From NCBI GenBank assembly GCA_963755395.1, contig CAVWJJ010000002.1, positions 1,674,001-1,738,000 on the forward strand: a stretch of DNA of 64,000 bases, in the 5' to 3' direction. Of the stretch, positions 27,605 to 37,410 are shown in pieces. This stretch comes from DAHVFK01 sp963755395. Lineage in GTDB: Bacteria; Pseudomonadota; Gammaproteobacteria; Burkholderiales; SG8-39. The translations under genes were made by a program, and so were the position numbers. The notes below the pieces were generated by a model. That model did not search any database and was not told the DNA's origin. It saw nothing but the letters and a program-made list of their open reading frames with translations. Every line of letters begins with the position of its first letter. Within the stretch, counting starts at the first letter, position 1.

Positions 27605-28047
27605 TTGGGAGCCTCCATCGATGGCTGACTGCGCCGCAACAGCTCGATGATGCGGCGCGCCGGGTCGACCCTGACCCAGTCGCCGGTCCTGATCACCTCG
27701 CGCGGCGGCCGGGACCAGCCTTCGGTGATCGTCATGTCGGCGAACACCGCGCCCTGCACCATCACCGGGTTAGTGATGCCGAACACCAGCGCCTTCGGCG
27801 CGATGCCCTTGCACTTGATGTCGTAGAAGGCCCAGCCGGCGGCGATGCCGCCCTTCGCGGTGGGAAAGAAGAGAATTTTGTCCCTGATCTGGGTGCCTTC
27901 CAGCTTGTGGCCCGGCTTGGTGATCACGCCGCTCCAGCGGTCGAGGTCGTAGCGCGGGCTGAAGCCTTCCTCGGACACCACCGCCTCGCCTTCGACCACC
28001 TCGCCGAAGGCGCGCTCGACGCGGATGCTGTCCAGCACCGCGCTCAC
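27601..28047 (-). CDS. Aconitase X swivel-domain subunit (DUF126)
   Basis: A 148-residue protein corresponding to the small swivel domain of aconitase X. Features are GEAVVSEEGFSPRYDLD and GGIAAGWAFYD with KG; it ends with a motif resembling GDWVRVD. Separate large and small AcnX subunits (type II) are found in bacteria and archaea; studied bacterial ones dehydrate cis-3-hydroxy-L-proline and archaeal ones act on mevalonate 5-phosphate. It overlaps the large subunit gene (ATGA) and the Lin0512 gene by four bases each. The substrate here is not proven. Confidence 0.85.
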   Translation of the reverse strand: MSAVLDSIRVERAFGEVVEGEAVVSEEGFSPRYDLDRWSGVITKPGHKLEGTQIRDKILFFPTAKGGIAAGWAFYDIKCKGIAPKALVFGITNPVMVQGAVFADMTITEGWSRPPREVIRTGDWVRVDPARRIIELLRRSQPSMEAPK

Positions 28048-29288
28048 CGCAACCTCCCATCAACCGCGATGTCGACGCAATCCTGGGTGCGGCGCAGGAT
28101 GGTGTTGAAGCGGTGCGCGCCGATGATGTTCACGATCTTGGCCGAGTTGGAGATCATGTTGGTCCAGCCGTTGCGCCGGCGCATCTGCGACAGGTTCTGC
28201 AGGATGTAGAAGCACACGCCTTCCATCAGCGTCGCCCCGGCCGCCTCCAGCTTCTGCACGTAGCCCAGCTTGCGCCCGGCCGAAAGCACGCCGTTGGACG
28301 AAGTGACGAAGACCTGGGTGCCTTGCCTTACCTTGCGCCCGTCGAAGCGCTCGGCCAGGTTCTTCAGCTCCCACAGCGAAAGCTGCGGGCCGGAGAAGAC
28401 GATCAGGTCACACTTGCCGTCGCCCAGATCGTAGCTGCGGTAGAGGCGCTCCAGATCTGCGTTGGCGATGCTGATCTCGCTGTGCGGCAGGTTGCCGCCG
28501 AGCGCGGCCTCGACGCTGGGCGCCTCGGGCGTCACGCCGACCATGTGGAACATGCCCATCGAGCCGTAGCTCGCCAGCGACGCGCCGAGGTGCTTCAGCT
28601 GGTCCGACTCCGGGGTGCGTCTCACACCGCTAAAGACCGGTACCTGGAAGTAATTCTGGTTCGGCTCGCCGACCAGCTTGCCGACTGCGCCCCAGTCGGC
28701 GAGGTCGTCAAGCTCGGCTTCCAGCTTCACCACGAAGGTTCCCTTGCGGTGCCGATCGAGCTGAAAGCCGTATTCCGGCACGCGCCTCGTGAGCGCCGCC
28801 GCGAACGCCGCCGGGCCGCTCTCGAAGTTGGAGCGCGCGCCGAACACCGAGTTGGCGTAGATCACGGTGCCGGTATCGCCCCACGCCACGCGCTCGCCCA
28901 GATGAGGCTGGTACAGCGTCTGGTAGTTGATGCAGGTGTCGGTGGTGGCGACGTTCATTTGCTGCAGCAGCCCGATCAGCTTCCTCTCCTTGGCCGCCTC
29001 GCCCGCGTCCTGCTGCAGCCGTTCGACCAGAGGGAAATCGAACGAGCGCGCATTGGTCGTGACGTTGACCGCGCAGCGCGCCTTCTGCTCGGCGGCGCAC
29101 TCAAGCCACTTCAACCCGCCGTCGCCCATCACCTCGATGTCACCCATCATGTGGACGTTGCTGACCGGCACCAGCCGCTCGGCGCCCCAGAACTCGCCCA
29201 CCTTGACCAGGTATTCGATCGCCTGCTTGACCGCGGCGCCGTGTTCGCCGCGCAGCATTGCCTGCTCTTCGGCAGTCAGTTGCACCAC
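28044..29288 (-). CDS. Aconitase X catalytic subunit (DUF521)
   Basis: A 414-residue AcnX large subunit, an Fe-S hydro-lyase. Family features visible are LTAEEQAMLRGEHG at the start, SNVHMMGD, TDTCINYQT, GDTGTVIYANSVFGARSNFE with its conserved Ser/Asn residues, and SSNGVL near the end. Cys residues suited to bind the cluster are in DTC and later. The start is one of two consecutive GTG codons (29288 or 29285), just after an AGGGGGG site and six bases after the CopD-like stop. It probably works with the swivel subunit in hydroxyproline-type dehydration; assignment is by family. Confidence 0.87.
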   Translation of the reverse strand: MVQLTAEEQAMLRGEHGAAVKQAIEYLVKVGEFWGAERLVPVSNVHMMGDIEVMGDGGLKWLECAAEQKARCAVNVTTNARSFDFPLVERLQQDAGEAAKERKLIGLLQQMNVATTDTCINYQTLYQPHLGERVAWGDTGTVIYANSVFGARSNFESGPAAFAAALTRRVPEYGFQLDRHRKGTFVVKLEAELDDLADWGAVGKLVGEPNQNYFQVPVFSGVRRTPESDQLKHLGASLASYGSMGMFHMVGVTPEAPSVEAALGGNLPHSEISIANADLERLYRSYDLGDGKCDLIVFSGPQLSLWELKNLAERFDGRKVRQGTQVFVTSSNGVLSAGRKLGYVQKLEAAGATLMEGVCFYILQNLSQMRRRNGWTNMISNSAKIVNIIGAHRFNTILRRTQDCVDIAVDGRLR

Positions 29289-29294
29289 GCCCCC

Positions 29295-29738
29295 CTAGAG
29301 CAGCGGGCCGAGCATTGCGACCGCGATGTTCAACAACCCGAGCACGAGGTTCAGTCCCACCAGGATTCGGATCTGGCCGAGCGCGGCGCCGCCTCCCTTC
29401 CAGTCCTCGTGCTGCACCGCGCGCTTCAGGCGGCCAAAGGGTGCGAAATACACGTGCATGAAGATCGCGCTCATCAGCACGCCGATGCCGGCCATTGCGA
29501 GCACGTATCCGGGAACCGGCGACATGCGCCCCATCATCGAGAACCCGGTGCCGAGAATCAGGATGACCGCCAGCCACACCCAGCGGAAGAAGCGCGCGAA
29601 GATGCCGGTCCACAGCTTGAGCCGCTGCGGCGGCTCCAGCGCCTCGGCCGCGGCGGGCCGCACCGCCAGGTAAGCGACGAACATCCCGCCGACCCACACC
29701 ATGTCCGCCAACACGTGCAGCAGCAACTCGATTCGCAT
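29295..29738 (-). CDS. CopD-like four-helix membrane protein
   Basis: A 147-residue integral membrane protein with four hydrophobic helices. It starts MRIELLLHVLADMVWVGGMFVAYL, a CopD-domain pattern with an His in helix 1. MHVYFAPF occurs in helix 3. CopD-domain proteins are linked to copper uptake or to membrane redox chains. The ATG at 29738 follows AAGGAA. It is first in the probable operon with aconitase X, Lin0512 and AlkB, which would fit a membrane redox role, but this is inference. Confidence 0.72.
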   Translation of the reverse strand: MRIELLLHVLADMVWVGGMFVAYLAVRPAAAEALEPPQRLKLWTGIFARFFRWVWLAVILILGTGFSMMGRMSPVPGYVLAMAGIGVLMSAIFMHVYFAPFGRLKRAVQHEDWKGGGAALGQIRILVGLNLVLGLLNIAVAMLGPLL

Positions 29739-29764
29739 GGGGCTTCCTTTCAGTTGGAGCCCCG

Positions 29765-29770
29765 ATTCTA
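29765..29770 (-). promoter_or_regulatory. Putative -10 element of the CopD-like/aconitase-X operon
   Basis: On the minus strand the 69-base gap between divergent genes has TTAGAAT (TAGAAT at 29770-29765), 27 bases before the CopD-like ATG. The -35 is not clear. Confidence 0.3.
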
Positions 29771-29807
29771 ATCTGGGATACTCGCCCCCTTTCACGCCGG
29801 AGCGAAG

Positions 29808-31001
29808 ATGTACGCCTGCTTTCGCCTGGGCATTGCGTTGCTGCTGATGACCCTGGGCGGTTCAGGGATGTATTCGGTGGTGGTCGCGCTGCCGCTGGTG
29901 CAAGCCGAGTTCGGCGTGGCGCGCGCCGACGCGTCTCTGCCGTACACGCTGACCATGGTCGGCTTCGGTCTCGGCGGGATCCTGATGGGACGGCTGGCGG
30001 ACCGGTTCGGCGTGATGATGCCGGCGCTGATCGGCAGCGCGGCGCTGGGAATCGGGTTCGTCGCCGCGGGCTCGGCCGCCACTTTGTGGCAATTCAGTCT
30101 CGCACAGGGCCTGCTGATCGGCGCGCTCGGCAGCGCAGCGACCTTCGCGCCGCTGGTAGCCGACATCTCGCACTGGTTCACGCGCCGGCGCGGAATCGCG
30201 GTCGCCATCTGTATCAGCGGCAACTATGTGGCGGGCGCGCTGTGGCCGCCGGTGCTGCAGCACTACTTCGCCAGCATAGGCTGGCGCCAGACTTACGTCG
30301 GCGCGGGGCTGTTCTGCTGCGCGGCGATGCTCCCTCTCGCGCTGCTGCTAAGGCGGCACGCGCCGCATGCTGATAGCGAGCCGCTGGGCGGCGGCGCCGC
30401 GTCGTGGCCGCGGCGTCCGCTGGGCTTCACACCCGGGCAGCTGCAGGGGCTTTTGTGCGTGGCGGGCGTCGCCTGCTGTGTCGCGATGTCGATGCCGCAG
30501 GTCCACATCGTGGCCTACTGCGGCGATCTGGGCTACGGCCCGGCGCGTGGCGCCGAGATGCTGTCGATGATGCTCGGCTTCGGCATCGTCAGCAGGCTCG
30601 CCTCGGGCTGGATCTCGGACCGCATCGGAGGCCTGCGCACGCTGTTGCTCGGATCGGGGTTGCAGGCGATCGCACTGGCGCTGTTCCTGCCCTTCGACGG
30701 CCTGGTCTCGCTGTACGTCGTTTCGGCGATGTTCGGACTGTTCCAAGGCGGAATCGTGCCCTCCTACGCCATCATCGTGCGTGAGTATTTCTCTCCGCTC
30801 GAGGCCGGCCAGCGAGTGGGAACGGTTCTAATGGCCACGCTGTTCGGCATGGCCCTTGGCGGCTGGATGTCGGGCGAGATTTTCGACCTGACCGGCTCCT
30901 ACCGCGCCGCCTTCCTGAACGGCATCGGCTGGAATCTGCTCAACTTGGCGATCGCGTTCGAATTGTTGCGCCGCGCGCGGCGCCGTTTCGCGTTCGCCTG
31001 A
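29808..31001 (+). CDS. MFS transporter
   Basis: A 397-residue major facilitator with 12 predicted helices. The loop 2-3 motif GRLADRFGVMMP and its repeat SDRIGGLRTLL in the second half are clear. Residue pattern resembles monocarboxylate/oxalate-formate-type antiporters (PLVQAEFGV.. start and WFTRRRGIA after helix 4). It is divergent from the CopD-like/AcnX operon and could carry the substrate of that pathway; this is inferred from position. The ATG at 29808 gives the complete first helix. Confidence 0.85.
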   Translation: MYACFRLGIALLLMTLGGSGMYSVVVALPLVQAEFGVARADASLPYTLTMVGFGLGGILMGRLADRFGVMMPALIGSAALGIGFVAAGSAATLWQFSLAQGLLIGALGSAATFAPLVADISHWFTRRRGIAVAICISGNYVAGALWPPVLQHYFASIGWRQTYVGAGLFCCAAMLPLALLLRRHAPHADSEPLGGGAASWPRRPLGFTPGQLQGLLCVAGVACCVAMSMPQVHIVAYCGDLGYGPARGAEMLSMMLGFGIVSRLASGWISDRIGGLRTLLLGSGLQAIALALFLPFDGLVSLYVVSAMFGLFQGGIVPSYAIIVREYFSPLEAGQRVGTVLMATLFGMALGGWMSGEIFDLTGSYRAAFLNGIGWNLLNLAIAFELLRRARRRFAFA

Positions 31002-31015
31002 GGCCTGCTGGGGTC

Positions 31016-31189
31016 TCAGTGTGCGGCGTGCCGCAGCGTCGGCGCGTGGTGAAACAGGCGCGCCAGCGCGAGCAGCGCGTCGGCAACTGCCTCGCCCCGC
31101 GCGACGAGTCCCAGTGCGTTCACGCGCTCGGCCTCAAGAATCGGCAGGGAAGCCAGTCTCTGGCGCAGAAGCTCGTTCGAGTTGGGCAT
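31016..31189 (-). CDS. Small hypothetical protein (57 aa)
   Basis: A 57-codon frame with an ATG at 31189 and a GAGGTCC stretch upstream. The product is helical and Leu/Ala/Arg-rich, starting MPNSNELLRQRLASLPILEA and ending HHAPTLRHAAH. It is convergent with the MFS gene and divergent from the LysR gene. No family is recognised; it may be a real small protein or chance. Confidence 0.4.
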   Translation of the reverse strand: MPNSNELLRQRLASLPILEAERVNALGLVARGEAVADALLALARLFHHAPTLRHAAH

Positions 31190-31345
31190 GATGGACCTCG
31201 GTCATTAGAGTTAAATTAGCTAAGCTTTAATTCGTTGCTTGATCTCTTTGACGTTATTTTCCGCACTATGTTGCAAAGCAACAAACGATACTTATTGGAT
31301 CTATGTATTAGTTTTGATAACCTATAACGAGTCACTTCGGGAGCC
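31190..31345 (+). promoter_or_regulatory. AT-rich promoter region of the LysR gene
   Basis: An unusually AT-rich 156-base gap between the divergent small gene and the LysR gene. It has an inverted repeat GTTGC-AAA-GCAAC (31270-31282), a candidate regulator site. Promoter elements are plausible but not unique. Confidence 0.4.
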
Positions 31346-32287
31346 ATGCTCGTGCCCAGCCGCCTGCCTCCGCTCAACGCCCTGCGCGCCTTCGAGGCGG
31401 CGGCGCGCCTGTTGAGCCTGAAGAAGGCTGCGGCCGAGCTGAACGTCACCCCGGCCGCCATCAGCCACCAGATCAAGCTGCTTGAGCAGCACGCCGGCCG
31501 CCCGTTGCTGGTGCGCAAGCCGCGCGCGATCGAGCTGACCGACGCGGCGCGCGCCGCCCTGCCGCGCCTTGGCGCAGGGTTCGAGCAGCTCGCCCAGGCC
31601 GCGCGGCTGCTGGGCGAAGCCGGGCCCGAATCGACCCTCACGGTGAGCATCGCACCGTCGTTCGCCACTTGCTGGTTGATGCCGCGCCTGCACCGCTTCC
31701 TGAGCGCCGAGCCCGCCATCGACGTGCGCGTCACCGCGCGCACCCGCCAATCGACATCGGTCGGCGCGCAGTCGCAGCGCGAAGCCGACACCTGGCTTGC
31801 CGACGCCGACGTCGCAGTGCTGCTGTCGAACGGGCAATTTCCCGGTTACCACGTCGAGCGGCTGGTGCCGCTGTCGGTGACGCCGCTCGCGAGCCCGCGC
31901 CTGGTCGCGGGACGCAGACTGGCGCCGGCCGGGCTGCGCGAATTCACCCTGATCCACGACGACATCGGCAAGCTGTTCGACGGGCGCGACTTCTGGGACC
32001 TCTGGCTGGAGGCAGCCGGCGCGGCGCAGCTGCGCCTGAAGCACGGCGTGCACTTCTCGCACACCGTGCTCGCGCTCGAAGCGGCGGCGGAGGGCGCTGG
32101 CATTGTCGCCACCCTGCCCGAGCTCGCCCGCCCGCAGCTCGACGACGGGCGGCTGGTGGCGCCGTTCGGCCTGCGCGTGCACCTGCCCTATGCGTACTAC
32201 GTGGTGGTGCGCGAAGAGGCCGTTGCACGCGCCCCGGTGCGCTCGTTTCTGGACTGGTTGCGCGAGCAGGCCTCGAATGCTCGATAA
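31346..32287 (+). CDS. LysR-family transcriptional regulator (GcvA-like)
   Basis: A 313-residue LysR regulator. The N-terminal winged helix-turn-helix (PPLNALRAFEAAARLLSLKKAAAELNVTPAAISHQIKLLE) is of the GcvA/AmpR type. The effector domain follows (TVSIAPSFATCWLMPRL). The ATG at 31346 follows CGGGAG. Its stop overlaps the next gene by 11 bases. Possible targets are the adjacent MFS and aconitase-X genes or the ABC operon; the sequence does not decide. Confidence 0.9.
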   Translation: MLVPSRLPPLNALRAFEAAARLLSLKKAAAELNVTPAAISHQIKLLEQHAGRPLLVRKPRAIELTDAARAALPRLGAGFEQLAQAARLLGEAGPESTLTVSIAPSFATCWLMPRLHRFLSAEPAIDVRVTARTRQSTSVGAQSQREADTWLADADVAVLLSNGQFPGYHVERLVPLSVTPLASPRLVAGRRLAPAGLREFTLIHDDIGKLFDGRDFWDLWLEAAGAAQLRLKHGVHFSHTVLALEAAAEGAGIVATLPELARPQLDDGRLVAPFGLRVHLPYAYYVVVREEAVARAPVRSFLDWLREQASNAR

Positions 32288-32894
32288 GCTCATCGCGCTG
32301 CGCGAGCGAACCATCTACCACGTCGCGGCAACGCGCCCCGCGGTCTACTACATCGCCGACCGCGACGCAGGCGGCGTGCTGGTCAACGCGCCACCGTTCG
32401 ACGAGCCGCTGCTGGCGGCGCTGCGTGCGGCCGCTCCGCCCGCCTATATCTTCTTTCCGAGCCGCCGTGGCGCGCGCGACTTCGAGCGCTGGCGCGCGTC
32501 GGCAGGCGTGGAGACCATCGCCTTCGAGACCGAGGCGCCGTACCTCGAGGGCACGGTGGATATCGCCGTCGGCCGCGGCCGCAAGCTCACCCGCACCATC
32601 GACTTCCTGCCCATGTCCGGAGTCACGGAAGGCAGCTGCGCGCTGCGCATCAAGAACGACGGCGGCGCGATCTTCTTCGGCCCGATCCTCGAGCCGGGAC
32701 CGGATGGCTGGCCGGCGCTGGTGCCGCACGAGGACGACAGCTCGGCCGAGAACCGGCTGATCGGGGCTCTCGGCCTACAGGATCAACGCTTCGAGTACGC
32801 ATTCACCGACGACTTCGAGCTCGGTCGCACGCACTACGGTCCCGGGGCGGGTGCGGCGGTTAACGAGAACCTGCGCCGCCTGCTGGAGGACTAG
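32277..32894 (+). CDS. Conserved hypothetical protein, possibly metallo-beta-lactamase-like without metal ligands
   Basis: A 205-residue soluble protein. The pattern of the first half (YYIADRDAGGVLVNAPPFDEPLLAAL, then APPAYIFFPSRRGARDFERWR) is like a metallo-beta-lactamase core with its beta-strand/helix order, but there is no HxHxDH motif. I do not recognise a family with confidence. The ATG at 32277 overlaps the LysR stop by 11 bases, so the two are co-expressed. It overlaps the convergent MaoC gene by four bases. Confidence 0.6.
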   Translation: MLDKLIALRERTIYHVAATRPAVYYIADRDAGGVLVNAPPFDEPLLAALRAAAPPAYIFFPSRRGARDFERWRASAGVETIAFETEAPYLEGTVDIAVGRGRKLTRTIDFLPMSGVTEGSCALRIKNDGGAIFFGPILEPGPDGWPALVPHEDDSSAENRLIGALGLQDQRFEYAFTDDFELGRTHYGPGAGAAVNENLRRLLED

Positions 32895-33334
32895 CGGCGC
32901 TGGAACAGCTGCCGGCCGACGATCGCGCATACGACTTCATCGCTCTGGTTCAGCACTTCCCAGCGGAACTTGACCGTGCCGCGATTGGGCTGCTTCTGCG
33001 ACGGCGTTTGCTCGAGTACCTCGGCGCGCAGGCGCAGCGCGTCGCCCGGTCGCACCGGCTTGAGCCAGCGCAGCTCGTCCAGACCCGGCGAGCCGAGGCA
33101 GGCCGAATCGACCAGGTAACCGTCGCACATCAGGCGCATCATCACACCGCAGGTCTGCCAGCCGCTCGCGATCAGGCCGCCGAAGGGAGTCGCCTTTGCC
33201 GCCTCTTCGTCGGTGTGGAAGACCTGCGGGTCGTACTCGCGCGCGAAGCGCTTGATCTCCTCGGCCGAGAGCGAGCGGGAGTCGCTTTCGAAAGTCCAGC
33301 CCGGCGTGAAATCGTCCCAGTAGTACTTGATCAT
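32891..33334 (-). CDS. MaoC-family (R)-hydratase-like protein
   Basis: A 147-residue single hot-dog-fold protein. The active-site segment YDPQVFHTD with F-GGLIASGWQT is the MaoC/(R)-specific enoyl-CoA hydratase signature. Its start is three bases after the permease gene upstream, so it is the last gene of the ABC operon. A link between acyl-CoA hydration and sugar-type import is not obvious. The exact acyl substrate is unknown. Confidence 0.87.
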   Translation of the reverse strand: MIKYYWDDFTPGWTFESDSRSLSAEEIKRFAREYDPQVFHTDEEAAKATPFGGLIASGWQTCGVMMRLMCDGYLVDSACLGSPGLDELRWLKPVRPGDALRLRAEVLEQTPSQKQPNRGTVKFRWEVLNQSDEVVCAIVGRQLFQRR

Positions 33335-33337
33335 GCC

Positions 33338-34162
33338 CTATCCCTTGACGGCGCCGGCGGTGAGGCCGGCAACGATACGGCGCTGGAACACGAGTACGAG
33401 CGCCACCAGCGGCAGCGTGACGATAACAGACGCCGCCATCAGATCGCCCCACGGCAGCTCGTACTGGCTCGCTCCGCTCATGAGGGCGATCGCCACCGGC
33501 ACCGTGCGCTCGGAATCGGTAAGGGTGAAGGTGAGCGCAAACAGGAACTCGTTCCAGGCTGCGATGAACGCGAGCAGGCCGGCGGCCACCATCGCCGGCG
33601 CGACCAGCGGCGCGAGCACGAGCGCCAGCGTCTGCCATGCACCGGCGCCGTCGATCAGCGCCGCTTCCTCCAGCTCGCGCGGCAGCTCGCGCATGAAGGT
33701 GGTCAGGATCCAGATGGTGAACGGCAGCGTGAACACCAGGTAGGACAGCGTCAGCCCCGGCAGGCGGTTGTACAGCCCCAGCGCGCGGATCAACTCGAAC
33801 ATGCCCGACAGGATCGCCACCTGCGGAAACATCGACACGGCAAGGATCGCTGCCAGCAGCGCGCCACGGCCGTGAAAGCGCAGGCGCGCCAGCGCGTACG
33901 CGGCGAGCGTCCCGACCAGCAGCGACAGCGCGACCACCGAGCCCGCCACCAGGACCGAATTCAAGATGTTGCGCCCGAACGGCTGCTGGGCGAACACCGC
34001 GCGGTAGTTGGCCAGCGTCCACGGCCCCGGCAGCAGGGCCGGCCGGAACAGCTCGGACGGCGGGCGCAGCGAGGACACCAGCGCGTAGTAGAACGGGAAC
34101 AGGCAGAACAGCAGGATCGCCGCCACCAGCAGCCAGAATCCCGCGCGCCGCAGTCGCCTCAT
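33338..34162 (-). CDS. ABC sugar transporter permease, MalG type (second set)
   Basis: A 274-residue inner-membrane permease with six helices. The EAA loop ELEEAALIDGAGAWQTL, which contacts the ATPase, is in the usual place, and it ends with GLTAGAVKG as MalG/UgpE-type proteins do. The ATG at 34162 overlaps the stop of its partner permease by four bases. It belongs to the carbohydrate uptake CUT1 family. The ATPase it uses is presumably the single one upstream in the operon (36305-37405). Confidence 0.88.
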   Translation of the reverse strand: MRRLRRAGFWLLVAAILLFCLFPFYYALVSSLRPPSELFRPALLPGPWTLANYRAVFAQQPFGRNILNSVLVAGSVVALSLLVGTLAAYALARLRFHGRGALLAAILAVSMFPQVAILSGMFELIRALGLYNRLPGLTLSYLVFTLPFTIWILTTFMRELPRELEEAALIDGAGAWQTLALVLAPLVAPAMVAAGLLAFIAAWNEFLFALTFTLTDSERTVPVAIALMSGASQYELPWGDLMAASVIVTLPLVALVLVFQRRIVAGLTAGAVKG

Positions 34163-35064
34163 CGCAGTACCCCCTCCTCGGCCAGGCGCACCCCCCCGGC
34201 GCTGAGGACGAACGCGACCACCAGCGCGACGGTGAGGAAAAGCAGCGTCGCGGCCGCCGAACCGTAGCCGACGTCCTGGAATTCGATCAGCTGCTGGCGC
34301 GCGAAGACCGACATCGACATTGTGTCGGTGCTGTTGGAGGTCAGAACGTAGACGATGTCGAATATCCGCAGCGCGTCGAGCGCGCGGAACACGACCGCGA
34401 CCATGAGCGCGGGCCGGATGATCGGCAGCGTGACGCTGAAGAACTCGCGCACCGGTCCTGCGCCGTCGATGCGGGCAGCCTCGCGGCACTCCCTGGGCAC
34501 CAGTTGCAGCGCGGCGAGCGCGAGCAGCGTCACGAACGGCGTCGTCTTCCAGACGTCGACCATGATCACCGATGCCATCGCGAGCCCCGGCGCGGCGGTC
34601 CAGGCGAGCGGCTGGGAGACGAGCCCGAGCGAGAGCAGCACGTGGTTGACGATGCCGAACTGGTCGTTGAGCATCCAGCTCCACATCTTGGCCGAGACGA
34701 TGGTCGGCACCGCCCACGGCACCAGCACCGCCGCGCGCACCCAGGCCCGCCCCGGGAATTCGGCGCTGAGCACCAGCGCGATCACCACTCCGAGCAGCGT
34801 CTCCAGGCCGACCGAGAGGACGGCGAAGCGCAGCGTGTTCCATACCGCGCGCCACCAGGTCGGGTCCGCCAGCAGCCCGTACCAGCGTCCGCCGTAGTTC
34901 GCCAGGTAGTTGTCGAACCCGATCCAATGCCACGACGGATCGCCGAGCGCCGCATCGGTGAAGCCGAAGCCCACGCTGCGCGCCAGCGGCCAGCCCGCGA
35001 CCAGGACCAGCAGCGCGAGCGACGGCGCGAGGAACAGCCACGCGGTGCGCGCCCGCGCTACCAT
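34159..35064 (-). CDS. ABC sugar transporter permease, MalF type (second set)
   Basis: A 301-residue inner-membrane permease with six helices, starting RTAWLFLAPSLALLVL. The EAA loop reads ECREAARIDGAGPVREFF. It pairs with the MalG-type protein (four-base overlap). Its ATG at 35064 overlaps the binding-protein gene upstream by seven bases. It corresponds to the UgpA/ThuF type of CUT1 importer. Confidence 0.88.
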   Translation of the reverse strand: MVARARTAWLFLAPSLALLVLVAGWPLARSVGFGFTDAALGDPSWHWIGFDNYLANYGGRWYGLLADPTWWRAVWNTLRFAVLSVGLETLLGVVIALVLSAEFPGRAWVRAAVLVPWAVPTIVSAKMWSWMLNDQFGIVNHVLLSLGLVSQPLAWTAAPGLAMASVIMVDVWKTTPFVTLLALAALQLVPRECREAARIDGAGPVREFFSVTLPIIRPALMVAVVFRALDALRIFDIVYVLTSNSTDTMSMSVFARQQLIEFQDVGYGSAAATLLFLTVALVVAFVLSAGGVRLAEEGVLR

Positions 35065-36302
35065 CGCCCGCCGCGCGAGATGCGCATCAGCTGACCGTCG
35101 AGCGAGCGCAGCGCGGTCGCCGCGTCGGCCTGCCCGGCCAGCACCGCGTGCACCGCGTTGGCGAAGGCGCTGCTGACGCGGTTGTAGCGCGTCCCGGTCA
35201 CCGCCGCCGGCCGCGTCACCGCGTGCGCGAGGGCCTGCGCCATGATCTCGTTGTACGGATTCGCGCGCCGAATCCCGGGGTCGTCGTAAAGGGCCGGAAG
35301 GGTCGGATTGAACCCGCCCGCGAGGGCACGCCGCTTCTGCTCGGCGCGCCCGGTCAGCCACATCACCAGGCTCGCGGCGAGGGCGGGATGCCTCGAGTGG
35401 CGCGACACTGCGAGTTGCGCCCCACCAAGCACCCCGCTGCCGCCGGGCAACATCGCAACCCCCACTCTGCCCCGCACCGGACTGCCGGGACTTTCAGCGA
35501 GCGCCCTGGCATAGGGCCAATTGCGCATGAATACCGCGTTGCCCGACTGGAACACGCCGCGCGCCTCCTCCTCCGCGTAGTTGAGCACCCCGCGCGGCGA
35601 GATGCTTCCGACCCAGCGCGCGGCGGCCGTCAGCGCGCGCGCCGCGCGCGGATTGTCGACCGAAATATCTCCGTCGGGCTCGACGACGTGCCCGCCGCCG
35701 CGGCTGGCGATCCATTCCAGCGCGTCGCAGGTCAGCCCCTCGTAGGCGCGCCCCTGCCAGACGAAGCCCCACATGCCAGGCTTGCCGGCGGTGCGCTCGG
35801 CGTGCTGGATTCGCCGCGCGGCGGCTTCGAGTTCGCGCCAGCTGCGCGGCACAGCGATGCCGTACTTGTGCAGCAGGTCCTTGCGGTAGTACAGCAGCCC
35901 GACGTCGGCGAACCAGGGCATCGCCACCAGCCTGCCGCGCACCGTGTCGTTCGCGACCAGCGCCGGCAAGTGCGCCGCAGGGCGCATCCCGGCGTAGGGG
36001 GAGAGGTCGAGCAGGTGGCGCGCCAGGATGCCCGGCCACACGACGTCGATCTGCAGCACGTCGAGATCGTGAGCGCCCGCCGCCAGCAGCTGCTGGTACA
36101 GCGCCAGGCGCTCGTTGGCGGAGTTCGGCGTGGAGACCAGTCGTACGGTATTGCCGGTTTCGCGCGCCCAGCGCTCGGCGCCGTCGCGGCACAGCTCGAG
36201 TTCGAGCCCGACCGCGCTGCAGGAGATCGAGATTTCGGCGGCGCTGGCGCTTCCGGCGACGATCAGGCCGCAAGCCAGGGCGATAACGATCGCCCGCCGC
36301 AA
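35058..36302 (-). CDS. ABC sugar-type substrate-binding protein (second set)
   Basis: A 414-residue periplasmic binding protein of the family 1 (maltose/trehalose) group. The N-terminal signal peptide (AIVIALACGLIVAGSASA) has a normal cleavage site after ASA. The segment DLDVLQIDVVWPGILARHLLDLSPYA and WFADVGLLYYRKDLL are the family's ligand-cleft motifs. The only reasonable start is a TTG at 36302, two bases after the ATPase stop. It resembles LpqY/ThuE-like proteins that bind disaccharides; actual ligand unknown. Confidence 0.85.
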   Translation of the reverse strand: MRRAIVIALACGLIVAGSASAAEISISCSAVGLELELCRDGAERWARETGNTVRLVSTPNSANERLALYQQLLAAGAHDLDVLQIDVVWPGILARHLLDLSPYAGMRPAAHLPALVANDTVRGRLVAMPWFADVGLLYYRKDLLHKYGIAVPRSWRELEAAARRIQHAERTAGKPGMWGFVWQGRAYEGLTCDALEWIASRGGGHVVEPDGDISVDNPRAARALTAAARWVGSISPRGVLNYAEEEARGVFQSGNAVFMRNWPYARALAESPGSPVRGRVGVAMLPGGSGVLGGAQLAVSRHSRHPALAASLVMWLTGRAEQKRRALAGGFNPTLPALYDDPGIRRANPYNEIMAQALAHAVTRPAAVTGTRYNRVSSAFANAVHAVLAGQADAATALRSLDGQLMRISRGGRW

Positions 36303-36304
36303 CC

Positions 36305-37405
<1,101 letters not shown>

Positions 37406-37410
37406 ACCGG

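Noticed and set aside
28113..29771. A 552-codon plus-strand open frame opposite aconitase X
   Set aside because: Fully antisense to the AcnX subunit and CopD-like genes; composition is typical of a shadow frame.
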